This document shows positions 1 to 7,404 of a stretch of DNA of 27,877 nucleotides, in pieces. The number at the start of each line of letters is the position of its first letter. The stretch's first letter is position 1. A program made the translations under genes and the position numbers. The stretch covers positions 1 through 27,877 of the forward strand of contig CAZPAV010000039.1 of the NCBI GenBank assembly GCA_964584755.1, in the 5' to 3' direction. Under the pieces are notes generated by a model. That model was not told the DNA's origin and did no database searches. It saw only the letters and a list, made by a program, of their open reading frames with translations. This stretch comes from CAZPAV01 sp964584755 (GTDB lineage Bacteria > Actinomycetota > Acidimicrobiia > Spongiisociales > UBA5794).

Positions 1-3
1 CGG

Positions 4-1083
4 TTGGTTCGTCGTGTCACCCTGGTCGCCGCGCTGGTGCTCTTCGCGCTCGGGACGGCTCCGGCCGCCGCCCAGGGGCCCATCCCGGAGGGCACGGTCT
101 ACGTGAGTTCCGAGGGGACGACGATCGTCGTCACCTACCCGGAGCCCGTCACCGACGGTGCCGGGGTGTTCGTCCACGTCCTCGGATCGTTCGGGTTCTT
201 CGGCGCCGGCTTCGATCTCCCCGCCGGCGGTGTCGGCGACTGGACGCCCGACACCCCGCCGACGGCGCCGCTCGACACCTTCTGGACCATCGACGGGCCG
301 GCCGTGCCCGACATGTTCTCCTTCGGGGTCTTCCTCGACCCCGACGGCGGGATCGACGCCGTGTCCCTCCACCTCCCCCCCGGCACCATCGACCCGGACG
401 GCATCGAGGAGATCCAGAGCGGGTGGAGCTACGGGGGGAGCGGGTTCTTCGACGGCCTGACCCCGGAGCCGGGGAGCGGGGAGCTGCCGTCGTGGGACTT
501 CACCGTCCCCTTCGAGACCGGCGGGCAGGCCGGCGGCGAGGCCTCGGTCTCGCCCCAGGTGCCCACGACGCCTCCGCCGACGACCACCGAGGCGCCCCCG
601 ACGACGACCCAGCAGGCGCCCACGACGACCGCCACCACCACGCAGGCGCCCACGACGACCGCCACCACCACGCAGGCGCCCACGACGACCGCCGCCGGCG
701 GCTCCGCCTCCGGAGGTGGCGCCGCCGGCGGAGGCAAGCCGAAGCCCGTCGCCGCCTGGATCATCGCCGGGCTCATCATCCTCATCCTCGCCGGGTTCCT
801 CGTCGCCCGGGGTCTCGGCCTCCTTCCGGGAGAGCGGAAGTCGCTCACGACGACCCGCACCGATCAACCCTGGTCGGACCTCCCTCGGGACCTCGGGAAC
901 CTCGTCATGCGCCTGCCCCCCGACGAGCGCACCCGCGTCGTCCAGGAGTTCAAGCAGGTCCCCCCGGACCACCGCAACGAGTACGTCGACTACCTCCAGG
1001 GGCTCATCGACTTCCACGAGGGGCAACGCCCCTCGGCGCCCGAGCCCCCGCCGACGTACCCGCCGAGCGACGAGCCGCTCTGA
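4..1083 (+). CDS. Secreted, membrane-anchored protein with Thr/Pro-rich linker, function unknown
   Basis: I do not recognise the family. The 359-residue product starts with a signal peptide (Arg-Arg, hydrophobic stretch, Ala-Ala-Ala-Gln at about 21-24). A Gly/Asp/Pro-rich extracellular part of about 160 residues follows, then a Pro/Thr linker (about 185-230), a Gly/Ala/Ser stretch, one transmembrane helix (about 250-270) and a charged cytoplasmic tail of about 90 residues ending in a Pro-rich segment. This is a type I single-pass layout. The first usable start here is TTG at 4, and the true start could lie upstream of the window edge. The gene converges on acpS, with 9 bases between the stops. 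The linker is encoded by a 30-base tandem repeat. Confidence 0.75.
   Translation: MVRRVTLVAALVLFALGTAPAAAQGPIPEGTVYVSSEGTTIVVTYPEPVTDGAGVFVHVLGSFGFFGAGFDLPAGGVGDWTPDTPPTAPLDTFWTIDGPAVPDMFSFGVFLDPDGGIDAVSLHLPPGTIDPDGIEEIQSGWSYGGSGFFDGLTPEPGSGELPSWDFTVPFETGGQAGGEASVSPQVPTTPPPTTTEAPPTTTQQAPTTTATTTQAPTTTATTTQAPTTTAAGGSASGGGAAGGGKPKPVAAWIIAGLIILILAGFLVARGLGLLPGERKSLTTTRTDQPWSDLPRDLGNLVMRLPPDERTRVVQEFKQVPPDHRNEYVDYLQGLIDFHEGQRPSAPEPPPTYPPSDEPL
613..693 (+). repeat. 30-bp tandem repeat, about 2.7 copies, coding for a Thr-rich linker
   Basis: A 30-base unit beginning caggcgcccacgacg occurs at 613-642 and 643-672 without change, and again partially from 673 to about 693. It is in frame, 10 codons per unit, and encodes a repeating Gln-Ala-Pro-Thr-Thr-Thr-Ala-Thr-Thr-Thr segment. 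Exact copies suggest recent slippage and possible length variation of the linker between strains. Confidence 0.85.
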
Positions 1084-1092
1084 GCGTCCGGA

Positions 1093-1473
1093 TCACTCGT
1101 GCTCGCCGACCGCCACGGCGAGCACGAGCGCGGTCTGTGCGGTGTGGGTGATCGTCACCAGGACGTCGGTCACGCCGAGGGCGTCGGCGCGCTCCCGCGC
1201 CGCGCCGAGGAGGCGCACCCGCGGCGGCCCGCCCCCGGAGATCTCGATGTCGCGCCAGCGCAGCCGCCGCCACCCCGTCCCGAGACTCTTCATCACCGCC
1301 TCCTTTCCGGCGAAGCGGGCGGCGAGCCGCGCCGAGGGATCGGCGAAACGGTGGGCGTAGGCCCACTCGTGGTCGGTGAAGCAGCGCCCGTGGAAACGCT
1401 CGCCGTGACGGTGCAGGAGGTGACGGACCCGCGCCACCTCGGCGAGATCCACCCCGAGCCCCACGATCCTCAC
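1093..1473 (-). CDS. acpS: Holo-[acyl-carrier-protein] synthase AcpS
   Basis: This cytosolic enzyme transfers 4'-phosphopantetheine from coenzyme A to the serine of acyl carrier protein, activating fatty-acid synthesis. The 126-residue length fits the AcpS family. The two magnesium-ligand regions are visible: GVDL near the N-terminus (Asp9) and the FAGKEAVMKSLG motif (Glu58 in GKEA). The C-terminal half ends with the usual strand containing SITHT-like sequence (TITHT, about 108-112). The start is GTG at 1473. The gene follows glmS by 37 bases on the same strand, as in several actinobacterial glmS-acpS clusters, and is probably co-transcribed with it. Its last codons form half of the perfect hairpin shared with the convergent neighbour. 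Confidence 0.95.
   Translation of the reverse strand: MRIVGLGVDLAEVARVRHLLHRHGERFHGRCFTDHEWAYAHRFADPSARLAARFAGKEAVMKSLGTGWRRLRWRDIEISGGGPPRVRLLGAARERADALGVTDVLVTITHTAQTALVLAVAVGEHE
1096..1128. terminator. 13-bp perfect inverted repeat between convergent genes, candidate bidirectional terminator
   Basis: CTCGTGCTCGCCG (1096-1108) is the exact reverse complement of CGGCGAGCACGAG (1116-1128), with a 7-base loop. It begins 12 bases after the stop of the plus-strand gene and lies inside the last codons of acpS on the minus strand. There is no T-run on either side, so it would be a U-poor terminator or an mRNA 3'-end stabiliser, both plausible at this GC content. Confidence 0.55.
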
Positions 1474-1510
1474 CCCGCACCCACCTCGGGCCGACGCGGG
1501 GACTCGGACC

Positions 1511-3331
1511 TCATTCGACCGTCACCGACTTGGCGAGGTTGCGAGGCTGGTCGATGTCGTGACCCCGCAGCCGGGCGACGTGGTAGGCGAGGAGCTGCAG
1601 GGGGACCACCGCGGTGATCGGCGCCAGGAGGTCGTCGCCGTCGGGAATGCGCAGCACCTCGTCGGCGTGGCCGGCGATCTCCGCGTCCGAGGCGTAGGCG
1701 AGGGCGACGACGTACGCGCCGCGCGCCTTCACCTCCTGGACCGCCGAGATCGTCTTCTCGTACACGGCCCGTTGGGTGGCGACGACGACGACCGGCACCC
1801 CCGGGGTGACGAGCGCCAGGGTGCCGTGCTTCAGCTCGCCGGCCGGCATCGCCTCCGAGTGGAGGTAGGAGATCTCCTTGAGCTTGAGGGACCCTTCCAT
1901 GGCCACGGCGTGGTCGAGGCCCCGGCCGATGAAGTAGACGTCGTCGGCGTCCACGACGACCTCCGCCGCCCGCAGCACCTGCTCCTCGTCGCCGAGGACC
2001 GCCTCGAGCTGCTCGGGGACCCGGCGGAGGCCCCGAACCAGACGGTCGGCCGCCGCGGCGGGGAGGGTCCCCCGGGCGGTGCCGATCCGCAGCGCGAGGA
2101 GGTACTGGCCGACGAGCATGGCGAGGTACGCCTTCGTGGAGGCGACCGAGATCTCCGGACCGGCGCGGGTGTAGAGGACGTCGTCGGCCTCCCGGCTGAG
2201 GGTGCTGCCCACGACGTTCGTGATCGCCAGCAGGCGCGCCCCCCGGTCCCGGGCCAGCCGCGCCGCGGCGAGGGTGTCCGCGGTCTCTCCCGACTGGGAG
2301 ATGGCGACGACGAGGTCGTCGGGAGCGACGAGCGGGTCGCCGTACCGCAGCTCGTGGGCGTACTCGGCGACCGTGGGGATGCGGAGGTACCGCCGGAAGA
2401 GGTCACGACCGACGAGTCCGGCGTGGTAGGCGGTCCCGCAGGCGGTGATCCAGATCGTCTCGAGCCCGCGGGCGAACTCGTCGTCGAACGTCACGTCCTC
2501 GAGGTGCACCCCGTCGACGCCGAGACGGCCCCCGAGCGTCTCGGTGGCCACCGCGGGCTGCTCGTGGATCTCCTTGAGCATGAAGTGCGGGTAGCCGCCC
2601 TTCTCCGCCTGCTCGGCGTCCCAGTCGACCTGGAGCACGGCCCGGTCGACCGGTTCCCCCCCGATGGTCTCCACGACCACGCCGTCGTCGTCGAGGACGA
2701 CCATCTCGTCGTCCTCGATCACGAGGAACTCGCGCGTGTGCTCCAGGATGGCGGGGATGTCGGAGGCGAGGAACGTCTCCCCCGCCCCGAGGCCGACGAC
2801 GAGGGGGCTGATCCGCCGCACCGCCACGATGCGCCGCGGCTCGTGACGGGTCATCGCCACGAGGGCGTAGGCGCCCTCGGCGCGGGCCACGGCGTTCCGG
2901 ACCGCGCCGACGAGATCCCCCCGGTACTCGGCGGCGATGAGATGGGCCAGGACCTCCGTGTCGGTGTCGGAGGCGAACGCGGCGCCGTCGGCGGCGAGCT
3001 CGGCACGGAGCGCCTGGTAGTTCTCGATGATGCCGTTGTGCACCACCACGAAGTCCCCGGACGGGTCGACGTGGGGGTGGGCGTTCTCGTCGGAGGGTCG
3101 CCCGTGGGTGGCCCACCGGGTGTGCCCGATGCCCACCGTCCCCGACAGGGGCCGGGCCTCGAGGAGCGCGGCGAGGCGGTCGATCTTCCCCGCCGCCTTG
3201 CGCACGTCGATCGTCCCGTTGGTGACGGCGACCCCCGCCGAGTCGTACCCCCGGTACTCGAGGCGACGCAGGCCCTCGAGGATGAGGGGCGCCGCCTGGC
3301 GCGGGCCGATGTAGCCCATGATTCCGCACAC
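1511..3331 (-). CDS. glmS: Glutamine--fructose-6-phosphate aminotransferase (isomerizing) GlmS
   Basis: GlmS makes glucosamine-6-phosphate from fructose-6-phosphate and glutamine, the first committed step to UDP-GlcNAc, peptidoglycan and related polymers. The 606 residues are full length. An N-terminal class II glutaminase domain opens with Met-Cys-Gly-Ile, whose Cys2 becomes the nucleophile after Met removal, and carries the HTRWATHG motif. Two SIS domains follow (sugar-phosphate site SQSGETADT), and the protein ends in the diagnostic PRNLAKSVTVE. The GTG start at 3331 is fixed by Cys2 and has a strong AGGAGG site (3340-3345) 8 bases upstream. The gene follows glmM after a 280-base gap filled by a glmS ribozyme, so it should be repressed by its own product. 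Confidence 0.98.
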   Translation of the reverse strand: MCGIMGYIGPRQAAPLILEGLRRLEYRGYDSAGVAVTNGTIDVRKAAGKIDRLAALLEARPLSGTVGIGHTRWATHGRPSDENAHPHVDPSGDFVVVHNGIIENYQALRAELAADGAAFASDTDTEVLAHLIAAEYRGDLVGAVRNAVARAEGAYALVAMTRHEPRRIVAVRRISPLVVGLGAGETFLASDIPAILEHTREFLVIEDDEMVVLDDDGVVVETIGGEPVDRAVLQVDWDAEQAEKGGYPHFMLKEIHEQPAVATETLGGRLGVDGVHLEDVTFDDEFARGLETIWITACGTAYHAGLVGRDLFRRYLRIPTVAEYAHELRYGDPLVAPDDLVVAISQSGETADTLAAARLARDRGARLLAITNVVGSTLSREADDVLYTRAGPEISVASTKAYLAMLVGQYLLALRIGTARGTLPAAAADRLVRGLRRVPEQLEAVLGDEEQVLRAAEVVVDADDVYFIGRGLDHAVAMEGSLKLKEISYLHSEAMPAGELKHGTLALVTPGVPVVVVATQRAVYEKTISAVQEVKARGAYVVALAYASDAEIAGHADEVLRIPDGDDLLAPITAVVPLQLLAYHVARLRGHDIDQPRNLAKSVTVE

Positions 3332-3372
3332 GGGCGCGTCCTCCTGTGGTCGCGGGCGACCGGGGGAGGGTC

Positions 3373-3390
3373 CGGGGCGTTCCGGCCCCG
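3373..3390 (-). other. Hairpin between ribozyme and glmS ribosome-binding site
   Basis: On the minus strand GGGGC and GCCCC flank a short loop containing CGGAAC, just downstream of the ribozyme P4 stem and upstream of the AGGAGG site. It may act as a spacer or modulate translation. In sequence this GC-rich a hairpin of this size can occur by chance, so I assign no function. Confidence 0.3.
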
Positions 3391-3398
3391 TCTCACGT

Positions 3399-3536
3399 CG
3401 GGACGGTCTCTCGGTCCGGGATCACTCCCGGGTTCTGCTCCGTCCCGTCACGACCGTGAGCGGCCGAGAGGGCATCCGCCGACTGCTCGATTCTCCCTCT
3501 TCCTCGTCACCTCGCCACCGGCGAGGGCAGGCGCTT
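3399..3536 (-). ncRNA. glmS ribozyme (glucosamine-6-phosphate-activated self-cleaving leader)
   Basis: Read 5' to 3' on the minus strand, this leader matches the glmS ribozyme architecture. The cleavage context is A-A/GCGCC, with the predicted cut between 3535 and 3534. P1 is CCTCGCC/GGCGAGG (3510-3526). The conserved segment GACGAGG lies at 3508-3502, and P2 is AGAGGG paired with CCCTCT. Inside P2 are ATCGA (3491-3487) and CGGCGGATGCC (3481-3471). P3 is CGGCC/GGTCG. P4 is CGGGACGG (3447-3440) with CCGTCCCG (3406-3399), enclosing P4.1, CCGGGA/TCCCGG (3431-3416). From memory, the core segments match the Bacillus subtilis ribozyme in order and spacing. It ends about 70 bases before the glmS start. 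Glucosamine-6-phosphate binding should trigger cleavage and lower glmS expression. The match was made by eye, but several independent conserved blocks and compensating stems agree. Confidence 0.95.
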
Positions 3537-3611
3537 CCGTCGGGACCCCCGGTCCGTCGGTTGTCGCCGGCCAGGATAGGACATGTGCCGGGAAACCGCC
3601 CGGGCCCGGCC

Positions 3612-4937
3612 TCATCCGATCCGTTCCCGGACCACCGCGGCGATCCCGTCGGCGATCGTCGCCGCCTCCCGTTCGCTCCTCGCCTCCACCATGACCCGCA
3701 CCAGTGGCTCGGTCCCCGAGGGTCGGACGAGGATCCGCCCCCGATCGCCGAGACTCCGCCGGCCCTCGGCCACCGCGGCGGCGATCGCCGGCTCGGCGTC
3801 GAGGGCTCCCTTGTCGGCGACCGGGACGTTGCGCAGGATCTGCGGATACGCCTCCATCACCCGGCGCAGCTCCCGGAGCTCCTTCCCGGTGGCGGCCATC
3901 ACCTCCATGAGCCGCAGCGCCGTCCGGAGCCCGTCTCCGGTCGTGCGGTCCTCGAGGAGGACGTGCCCCGACTGCTCGCCGCCGACGACGGCCCTCGTCT
4001 CCCGCATCGCCTCCAGGACGTAGCGGTCCCCGACCCGGGTCTCGACGACCCGGACGCCGAGCCGGGCCATCGCCTCGTGGAAGCCCAGGTTCGACATCAC
4101 GGTGACGACCACCGTGTCGTTCTTCAGCCTCCCCTGCTCCTTGAGCCAGGCGGCGAAGATGGCCATGAGCACGTCGCCGTCGACGACGGCGCCGTCCTCG
4201 TCGACGGCGATGAGCCGGTCGGCGTCGCCGTCGAAGGCGAGGCCGACCCGGCCCCGGGCCCGGGCGGCCACGTGCTCGGGGTGGGTGGCGCCACACTCCT
4301 CGTTGATGTTCATCCCGGTGGGCCGGTCGTTGAGGATCTCGACGGTGGCCCCGACCGTGGCGAACAGGCGCGGCGCGGCGAGGAACGCGGCCCCGTGGGC
4401 GCAGTCCACGACGAACTCGAGCCCGCGCATGGCGTAGCGAACGGTGGCGGCGACGCGCGTCACGTAGCGCGCGACGGCGTCCTCCATCGTCGTCTGGATG
4501 CCGACCTCGGGGCCGACGGGGGTGCGCCACGGCGCCCCGCGGCGGTACCGCTCCTCGATGGCGGCCTCCCGGTCGTCGGAGAGCTTCCCGCCGTCCCGAT
4601 CGAAGAACTTGATCCCGTTGTCCGCGGCGGGATTGTGGGAGGCGCTCACCATCACCCCGTACTCGGCGGCGACGTCCCGCAGCAGCCGGGACACGCCCCC
4701 CACCGGGATGATGCCGAGATCGACGGTGTCGACGCCGACGGCGTTGAACCCGGCGGCGACGGCGGAGGCCAGCATCGGCGAGGAGCGGCGGGTGTCCCTG
4801 CCGATCACGACCGGACCGGACCGCCCCTCCCCCGCGGCCCGCGCCAGGCCGAAGGCGAGCTCCGGGGTGAGCTCGGCGTTGGCCCGACCGCGGACGCCGT
4901 CGGTGCCGAAGAGCGCCCGGTGGGCGGAGTCGCTCAC
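3612..4937 (-). CDS. glmM: Phosphoglucosamine mutase GlmM
   Basis: GlmM converts glucosamine-6-phosphate to glucosamine-1-phosphate on the way to UDP-GlcNAc. The 441 residues match the usual length of about 445. Visible motifs are FGTDGVRG at the N-terminus, the catalytic phosphoserine loop SASHNP (Ser100), the metal-binding DGDADR near residue 240, and the C-terminal phosphate-binding RPSGTEPLVRVMVE. The frame stays open about 90 codons upstream, but those residues overlap rpsI and look non-coding, and GTG at 4937 gives the standard N-terminus after a GGGGAG site. It follows rpsI by 43 bases, the normal actinobacterial arrangement, and precedes the ribozyme-controlled glmS. Confidence 0.97.
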   Translation of the reverse strand: MSDSAHRALFGTDGVRGRANAELTPELAFGLARAAGEGRSGPVVIGRDTRRSSPMLASAVAAGFNAVGVDTVDLGIIPVGGVSRLLRDVAAEYGVMVSASHNPAADNGIKFFDRDGGKLSDDREAAIEERYRRGAPWRTPVGPEVGIQTTMEDAVARYVTRVAATVRYAMRGLEFVVDCAHGAAFLAAPRLFATVGATVEILNDRPTGMNINEECGATHPEHVAARARGRVGLAFDGDADRLIAVDEDGAVVDGDVLMAIFAAWLKEQGRLKNDTVVVTVMSNLGFHEAMARLGVRVVETRVGDRYVLEAMRETRAVVGGEQSGHVLLEDRTTGDGLRTALRLMEVMAATGKELRELRRVMEAYPQILRNVPVADKGALDAEPAIAAAVAEGRRSLGDRGRILVRPSGTEPLVRVMVEARSEREAATIADGIAAVVRERIG

Positions 4938-4980
4938 CCCACCGCTCCCCGGATCGTCCCCCGTCCGGAAGGGATGCGCC

Positions 4981-5379
4981 TCACCGCTTGGTGAACTGCG
5001 GCGCCCGCCGGGCCTTGCGGAGGCCGTACTTCTTGCGCTCCACCCTTCGGGCGTCCCGGGTGAGGAACCCCTGGCGCTTGAGGGGGATGCGCAGGTCCGG
5101 GTCGAGCGCCACCAGTGCCCGGGCGATCCCCAGCCGCAGCGCGTCCGCCTGACCGGTGAAGCCGCCTCCCTCGAGCCGGGCCCGGATGTCGTACCTGCCC
5201 TCGACACCGGCGACCTTCAGCGGCTCCTCGATCCGGATCCGCAACGCGGGCTGGGGGAAGTACTCCTGGAGGCTGCGTCCGTTGAGCGTCATGGTGCCGG
5301 TCCCCGGGGAGAGGAGGACCCTGGCGACGGCGCTCTTGCGGCGCCCCGTCGCCTGGACGAGGGGCGTGGGGTTCGTCAT
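4981..5379 (-). CDS. rpsI: 30S ribosomal protein S9
   Basis: S9 is in the head of the small subunit, and its C-terminal tail reaches the P-site tRNA. The 132 residues contain the N-terminal ATGRRKSAVARV, the GGGFTGQADALRLGIARAL core and the characteristic tail RRAPQFTKR, whose terminal Lys-Arg contacts tRNA. The start codon overlaps the rplM stop (ATGA), indicating translational coupling. rplM-rpsI is the conserved L13-S9 pair. Confidence 0.98.
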   Translation of the reverse strand: MTNPTPLVQATGRRKSAVARVLLSPGTGTMTLNGRSLQEYFPQPALRIRIEEPLKVAGVEGRYDIRARLEGGGFTGQADALRLGIARALVALDPDLRIPLKRQGFLTRDARRVERKKYGLRKARRAPQFTKR

Positions 5380-5843
5380 CGCGCTTCGACCTTTCCGTGC
5401 TGGATCACGAGGGGTTGCGGGCGCTGGGCGGCGTGGGGATGGTCGGGCCCGGCGTACACCTTGAGCTTCTTGATGATCTTCCGCCCGAGTCGGTTCTTGG
5501 GGAGCATGCCTCGCACGGCGGTCTCGAGGAGCCGCTCCGGGTGACGGGCCCGCACCTCGCCGAGCGTCTCCGCCCGCAGCCCTCCCGGATGGCCCGAGTG
5601 GCGGTAGTAGACCTTCGCCGTCTCCTTCTTCCCGGTGACCGCGACCTGGGAGGCGTTGACGACCACGACGTAGTCGCCGCCGTCGAGGTGGGGGGTGAAG
5701 GTCGGCTTGTGCTTCCCTCGGAGGATCTGGGCGATCTCCGAGGCGAGCCGCCCGAGCGGGATCCCGGTGGCGTCGACGACGAACCAGGCGTGGTCGAGAC
5801 CCTCCGCGGTCGGGGAGTGGGTTCTCTGCAGCTTGGCCTTCAT
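5376..5843 (-). CDS. rplM: 50S ribosomal protein L13
   Basis: L13 is an early-assembly protein of the large subunit. The 155-residue product carries WFVVDATGIPLGRLAS, the GDYVVVVNA strand, the KVYYRHSGHPGGL motif and MLPKNRLGR, all typical of L13. The long frame continues upstream through truA, but ATG at 5843 with GAGGA seven bases before it gives the family N-terminus. A candidate promoter lies in the 106-base gap after truA, so rplM-rpsI may have its own transcript in addition to read-through. Confidence 0.97.
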   Translation of the reverse strand: MKAKLQRTHSPTAEGLDHAWFVVDATGIPLGRLASEIAQILRGKHKPTFTPHLDGGDYVVVVNASQVAVTGKKETAKVYYRHSGHPGGLRAETLGEVRARHPERLLETAVRGMLPKNRLGRKIIKKLKVYAGPDHPHAAQRPQPLVIQHGKVEAR

Positions 5844-5902
5844 GGGGGTGTTCCTCGGAGACGGCACGAAAGGACCCCCGGAGGGGCCGGGAGCGGAACC
5901 GT

Positions 5903-5932
5903 ATGCTATCGGGTCACGGGGGCAAAGGCCAA
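5903..5932 (-). promoter_or_regulatory. Candidate promoter for rplM-rpsI
   Basis: On the minus strand TTGGCC (5932-5927) and TAGCAT (5908-5903) are separated by 18 bases, each matching 4 of 6 sigma-70 consensus positions. They lie about 60 bases upstream of the rplM start, in an AT-richer patch of the truA-rplM gap. This is a visual match only. Confidence 0.4.
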
Positions 5933-5949
5933 ACGGGTCGGCCCGACGC

Positions 5950-6735
5950 TCACGTGCACCACGGTGGCGGTCGGAGCGGCTCGTCGGGATATCCGACCGC
6001 CACCAGCGCCAGACCGTGCGGGGGGGCGACGCCGCGCGCCGCGGCCCGGTCGCGGGCGGCGAGCACCGCGACGGCCGCCCCGATCGCCATCCGCCCCCGT
6101 CCGATCTCCACGCAGAGGGCCACGAGCGAGCGCACCATCTGATGGCAGAACGCGGTCGCACCGACCGAGTACTCGAGGAGGTCTCCGTCCCGGCGCCAGC
6201 GAGACCAGAGGACCCGGCGGACGCTCGTGGCGCCGGGACGGTGCCGGCAGAAGGAGGCGAAGTCGTGCTCCCCGACGAACGTGCGGGCCGCGCCATCCAT
6301 GGCGTCCACGTCGAGCGGGGCCTCGTGATGCCAGGTGGTCGCCGCGGCGAACGGGTCCGGGGCCTCACGGTTGAGGATGCGGTAGCGGTAGGCGCGTCCG
6401 GTGGCCGAGAAGCGGGCGTCGAACTCCGCAGGGGCCACGCGTGCCGCGAGGACGGCGACCTCCGGGCCGAGCCGGCGGTTGAGCGATCGCCGGAGCCGGT
6501 GGAGATCCACGGGCCGGTCGGTCCGGAAGGAGACGACCTGGGCCAGGGCGTGGACGCCCTTGTCGGTGCGTCCCGCGACCGCCGTCTGCACCGGACCGAC
6601 GAGCGGTGCCAGCGCCTCCTCGAGGATGCCCTGGACGGTGCGGATGCCGGGCTGGCGCGCGTACCCGTGGAAGCCGCTCCCGTCGTACGCCAGGTCGAGC
6701 CGGTAGGTGCGCTCCCGCGTGCTCTCGTCGTCCAC
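5950..6735 (-). CDS. truA: tRNA pseudouridine(38-40) synthase TruA
   Basis: TruA isomerises uridines 38-40 in the anticodon arm of many tRNAs. The 261 residues include the N-terminal LAYDGSGFHGYARQPG, the catalytic AGRTDKGVHA motif with Asp58 as nucleophile, and the late FCHQMVRSLV segment, all standard for TruA. The start is GTG at 6735, three bases after the stop of the upstream small membrane-protein gene, so the two are probably co-transcribed. In most actinobacteria truA directly follows rplQ. Here it is displaced from it by the TRAP genes. Confidence 0.96.
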   Translation of the reverse strand: MDDESTRERTYRLDLAYDGSGFHGYARQPGIRTVQGILEEALAPLVGPVQTAVAGRTDKGVHALAQVVSFRTDRPVDLHRLRRSLNRRLGPEVAVLAARVAPAEFDARFSATGRAYRYRILNREAPDPFAAATTWHHEAPLDVDAMDGAARTFVGEHDFASFCRHRPGATSVRRVLWSRWRRDGDLLEYSVGATAFCHQMVRSLVALCVEIGRGRMAIGAAVAVLAARDRAAARGVAPPHGLALVAVGYPDEPLRPPPWCT

Positions 6736-6738
6736 GAC

Positions 6739-7263
6739 TCAGAGGAGACCGCCGCCGAGCACCGCGGCGACGACCACCCACCCGACGATGCCGAGCCCCG
6801 CCGCCCCGGCGGCCCGTCCCAGGGGGAGGTCGGAGACGTGGTGAAGGCCGTAGGCGACGATGGCGAGGAACCACGCCGCCCCGAGGAGGAAGGCGAGGAG
6901 CGGGAACACCGGGAGCACCCGGCCGGTGAAGAGGAGCAGGAGCATGGTGGGATACCCGAAACCGGTGATGCGCAACACCGTGGCGTAGCTCCCGTCGCCG
7001 CGAAAGAGGTAGCGGACCGCCGCGTAGGCGATGGCGGCGTACACCAGCCAGAAGACGATGGCGCCGAGGAGCTCCCGCAGCACGAAGGGAAGCCCGGTGA
7101 CGAGGCCGAGCACGCTGCCCCCTCGCCCCAGGATGAGGAGCACCTCGGTGACGACGACGAGGATGAGGGCATCCCCCGTCGCCCGGTCGTTGAAGTCCAT
7201 CCACACGTAGGCGTCCCGCTCGAAGCGGATCGTCTGGAGAAGGCGGTGCAGGACCGCGCCCAA
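6739..7263 (-). CDS. Small polytopic membrane protein, Yip1-domain-like
   Basis: The 174-residue product has about five hydrophobic segments with a short N-terminal amphipathic stretch (LHRLLQTIRFERDAY, then a soluble NDRATGDA loop). That layout resembles bacterial Yip1-domain proteins, integral membrane proteins of unknown role, but the assignment rests on hydropathy and overall pattern only. The frame is open up to an ATG at 7422. The upstream residues are Arg/Ala/Pro-rich and unlike a coding N-terminus, and they would cover the divergent dctP promoter region. I therefore prefer TTG at 7263, preceded by a G-rich stretch, with a TATCCT box at 7299-7294 a suitable distance upstream. The stop lies three bases before truA. 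Confidence 0.6.
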   Translation of the reverse strand: MGAVLHRLLQTIRFERDAYVWMDFNDRATGDALILVVVTEVLLILGRGGSVLGLVTGLPFVLRELLGAIVFWLVYAAIAYAAVRYLFRGDGSYATVLRITGFGYPTMLLLLFTGRVLPVFPLLAFLLGAAWFLAIVAYGLHHVSDLPLGRAAGAAGLGIVGWVVVAAVLGGGLL

Positions 7264-7404
7264 GAGCCACCCCCGGGTTGCCGCGAGCCACGGAGGATAC
7301 CGGGCGCGCCGCGCCCCGCGGTCACGCGGCGCGAGCAGGCCCGGTACTCGCCGTACGGCCCCGCGTCGCGAGGCGCTCCACATGCGAGCCGACCCCGCTC
7401 CGAT

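Noticed and set aside
613..693. Short direct repeats resembling a CRISPR array
   Set aside because: Units are contiguous without spacers, in frame, and encode a Thr/Pro linker inside a protein gene.
3332..3611. Other riboswitch classes for the glmS leader (cobalamin, SAM-IV, cyclic-di-AMP)
   Set aside because: None of their conserved boxes is present, while the glmS ribozyme core matches in several blocks and in stem order.
1559..3694. Long open frame of about 700 codons on the plus strand opposite glmS
   Set aside because: Its product is a low-complexity Asp/Glu/Gly/Arg/Val-rich string with no recognisable fold, the typical antisense shadow of a GC-rich gene. The minus strand encodes a complete GlmS.
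4938..5207. Extended N-terminus for GlmM
   Set aside because: The extension overlaps rpsI and reads as shadow sequence. GTG at 4937 gives the standard FGTDGVRG-leading N-terminus.
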